Part shown: positions 7,591 to 8,439 of the stretch, in pieces
Layout of the letters: every line of letters begins with the position of its first letter
Numbering within the stretch: the stretch's first letter is position 1
Origin: Pseudomonadota bacterium
GTDB taxonomy: Bacteria > Pseudomonadota > Alphaproteobacteria > Rhizobiales > Hyphomicrobiaceae
Assembly (NCBI GenBank): GCA_023392135.1
Contig: JAEVZQ010000061.1
Location: forward strand, 1-8,439
Length of the DNA stretch: 8,439 nt
Direction of reading: 5' to 3'
Position numbers and translations under genes: made by a program
The notes under the pieces: model-generated
Databases searched by the model: none
What the model was told of the DNA's origin: nothing
What the model saw: the letters and a program-made list of their open reading frames with translations, nothing else

Positions 7591-7700
7591 GCTGTGACGG
7601 ACAGCTGATGAAGGCCGTACCCTCCCTTTGACGCCTTCACGCATCCTCCGGGATGCGGTCTCGACTTGAAAACCGGGCCCAGGTGGCCCGGTATTTTTTT
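7589..7700 (+). ncRNA. Candidate AbcR-like (alpha-r15) trans-acting small RNA
   Basis: This intergenic block has the architecture of an Hfq-dependent small RNA. Hairpin 1 is CAGCTGT (7589-7595) with ACAGCTG (7601-7607). It is followed by a probably single-stranded stretch with CCTCCCTTTGACG (7621-7633), whose CUCCC can pair with Shine-Dalgarno sequences. Hairpin 2 is CGCATCC (7640-7646) with GGATGCG (7651-7657), closed by a TCCG loop of the stable UNCG type. Last comes an intrinsic terminator with seven Ts. Known AbcR RNAs are of about this length, have three hairpins and CUCCC-type anti-Shine-Dalgarno motifs, repress ABC-transporter mRNAs, and lie next to the lsrB/vtlR regulator gene in rhizobia and Agrobacterium. 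The match here is by synteny and architecture, not by alignment. The 5' end is uncertain by about 10 bases. Only one copy is seen, whereas several Rhizobiaceae carry tandem copies. Confidence 0.6.
7672..7700 (+). terminator. Strong Rho-independent terminator
   Basis: ACCGGGCC (7672-7679) pairs perfectly with GGCCCGGT (7685-7692) around the loop CAGGT. It is followed by A and seven Ts (7694-7700). It is the only canonical intrinsic terminator I see in the window. It lies 177 bases past the lysR stop, so it most likely ends the small RNA and also catches read-through from lysR. Confidence 0.92.
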
Positions 7701-7731
7701 GCCTGCGCAAACAGATCACAGCCACCCGGGG

Positions 7732-7760
7732 TTTTCAGCCGCACTGCAAACGGCTATCAG
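7732..7760 (+). promoter_or_regulatory. Candidate leuC promoter
   Basis: TTTTCA (7732-7737) and TATCAG (7755-7760) each match the sigma-70 consensus at four of six positions, with an ideal 17-base spacer. Transcription would start near 7767, giving a leader of about 20 bases before leuC. The upstream terminator implies leuC needs its own promoter. A 5-base stem, AGCCG (7737-7741) with CGGCT (7751-7755), overlaps the same stretch. I see no leucine-codon-rich leader peptide. Confidence 0.3.
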
Positions 7761-7787
7761 AATGCAGCGAAGTTGGGAGACAAGGGA

Positions 7788-8439
7788 ATGGCGCGCACCC
7801 TTTACGACAAGATTTTCGAAGATCACATCGTTGACCGGCAGCCTGATGGCACGTGCGTGATCTACATCGATCGCCACCTCGTGCACGAGGTGACCTCGCC
7901 GCAGGCATTCGAGGGATTGCGGCTTGCCAACCGCAAGGTGCGCGCGCCAGAAAAGACCCTGGCCGTCGTCGATCACAACGTCCCTACCTCCGACCGCAGC
8001 CTCGGAATCGATGATCCCGAGAGCAGGACCCAGGTCGAAGCGCTGGCCCAGAATGCCAAGGACTTCGGCATCGAATATTACAATGAGCTGGATGTCCGGC
8101 AGGGGATCGTGCACGTCATCGGCCCGGAGCAGGGCTTCACGCTGCCGGGCACGACGATCGTGTGCGGCGACAGCCACACCTCGACGCATGGCGCCTTCGG
8201 CGCGCTGGCCCACGGCATCGGCACCTCGGAGGTCGAGCACGTGCTCGCCACGCAGACGCTGATCCAGAAGAAGGCCAGGAACATGCGGATCACGGTGGAC
8301 GGCGCGCTGCCGGCCGGCGTGACCGCCAAGGACATCATCCTCGCCATCATCGGCGAGATCGGCACGGCCGGCGGCACGGGCAGCGTCATCGAGTTCGCCG
8401 GGGAGGCGATCCGGTCGCTCTCCATGGAAGGCCGCATGA
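7788..8439 (+). CDS. leuC: 3-isopropylmalate dehydratase large subunit, N-terminal 217 residues (3' end outside window)
   Basis: LeuC with LeuD converts 2-isopropylmalate to 3-isopropylmalate in leucine biosynthesis. It belongs to the aconitase superfamily and carries a 4Fe-4S cluster. The frame is open from ATG 7788 to the end of the window, giving a little under half of a usual ~470-residue LeuC. Recognisable segments are [15 protein letters not shown] (1-15), [18 protein letters not shown] (27-44), VVDHNVPT and, most diagnostic, [34 protein letters not shown] follows near the cut, and the last full codon is the Met of SMEGRM. The cluster-binding cysteines of the family lie later in the protein, so they cannot be checked here. 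The start is supported by GGGAGA (7775-7780) at good spacing, and a second purine run, AAGGGA, touches the ATG. It lies 87 bases past the small-RNA terminator. Confidence 0.97.
   Translation, partial: MARTLYDKIFEDHIVDRQPDGTCVIYIDRHLVHEVTSPQAFEGLRLANRKVRAPEKTLAVVDHNVPTSDRSLGIDDPESRTQVEALAQNAKDFGIEYYNELDVRQGIVHVIGPEQGFTLPGTTIVCGDSHTSTHGAFGALAHGIGTSEVEHVLATQTLIQKKARNMRITVDGALPAGVTAKDIILAIIGEIGTAGGTGSVIEFAGEAIRSLSMEGRM

Noticed and set aside
7666..7860. A 64-codon frame crossing the terminator and the leuC start as a possible leuC leader peptide
   Set aside because: It starts inside the small-RNA terminator, is out of frame with leuC, has no run of leucine codons and is not followed by an attenuator.

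Overview
This GC-rich window reads as chromosomal DNA of an alphaproteobacterium, most probably of the order Hyphomicrobiales (Rhizobiales). The basis is the alphaproteobacterial style of the SecA insertion, the map-radC pairing, and above all the order trxB - LsrB/VtlR-type lysR - small RNA, which is the arrangement known around the AbcR small RNAs of rhizobia, Agrobacterium and Brucella. Codon use looks uniform, and I see no transposase, integrase, tRNA, rRNA, CRISPR array or attachment site. It is mostly housekeeping DNA with a few accessory points of interest.

Layout. (a) Bases 1-3157, plus strand: the 3' part of secA, ending in a complete zinc-binding SEC-C tail, then 44 bases later a GTG-started NodU/CmcH-type carbamoyltransferase of 580 residues. 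(b) Bases 3158-3628, minus strand: a small exported protein with four cysteines and a Pro/Ala/Thr-rich tail. Its stop codon directly abuts the stop of the carbamoyltransferase. (c) Bases 3735-5328, plus strand: map (type I methionine aminopeptidase) and radC, 37 bases apart and probably co-transcribed. (d) Bases 5436-7495, plus strand: trxB (thioredoxin reductase) and, after a 200-base structured gap, a LysR-family regulator closely resembling LsrB/VtlR. (e) Bases 7496-7787: a non-coding stretch with interleaved inverted repeats, then a compact three-hairpin element ending in a strong intrinsic terminator. I interpret this as an AbcR-like small RNA gene. (f) Bases 7788-8439: the 5' half of leuC (isopropylmalate isomerase large subunit), cut by the window end.

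How the parts fit. SecA, Map, TrxB and LeuC serve secretion, N-terminal processing, thiol redox balance and leucine synthesis. The LysR protein and the small RNA are likely a regulatory pair, by analogy with VtlR/LsrB and AbcR, which control many ABC-transporter mRNAs. This LysR contains no cysteine at all, which matters because thiol-based redox sensing has been reported for rhizobial LsrB. The carbamoyltransferase stands alone without glycosyltransferase or Nod-factor neighbours, so its acceptor cannot be read from context. I found no convincing novel multi-gene system. The best leads are the small RNA with its upstream repeats, the cysteine-free regulator and the orphan carbamoyltransferase.
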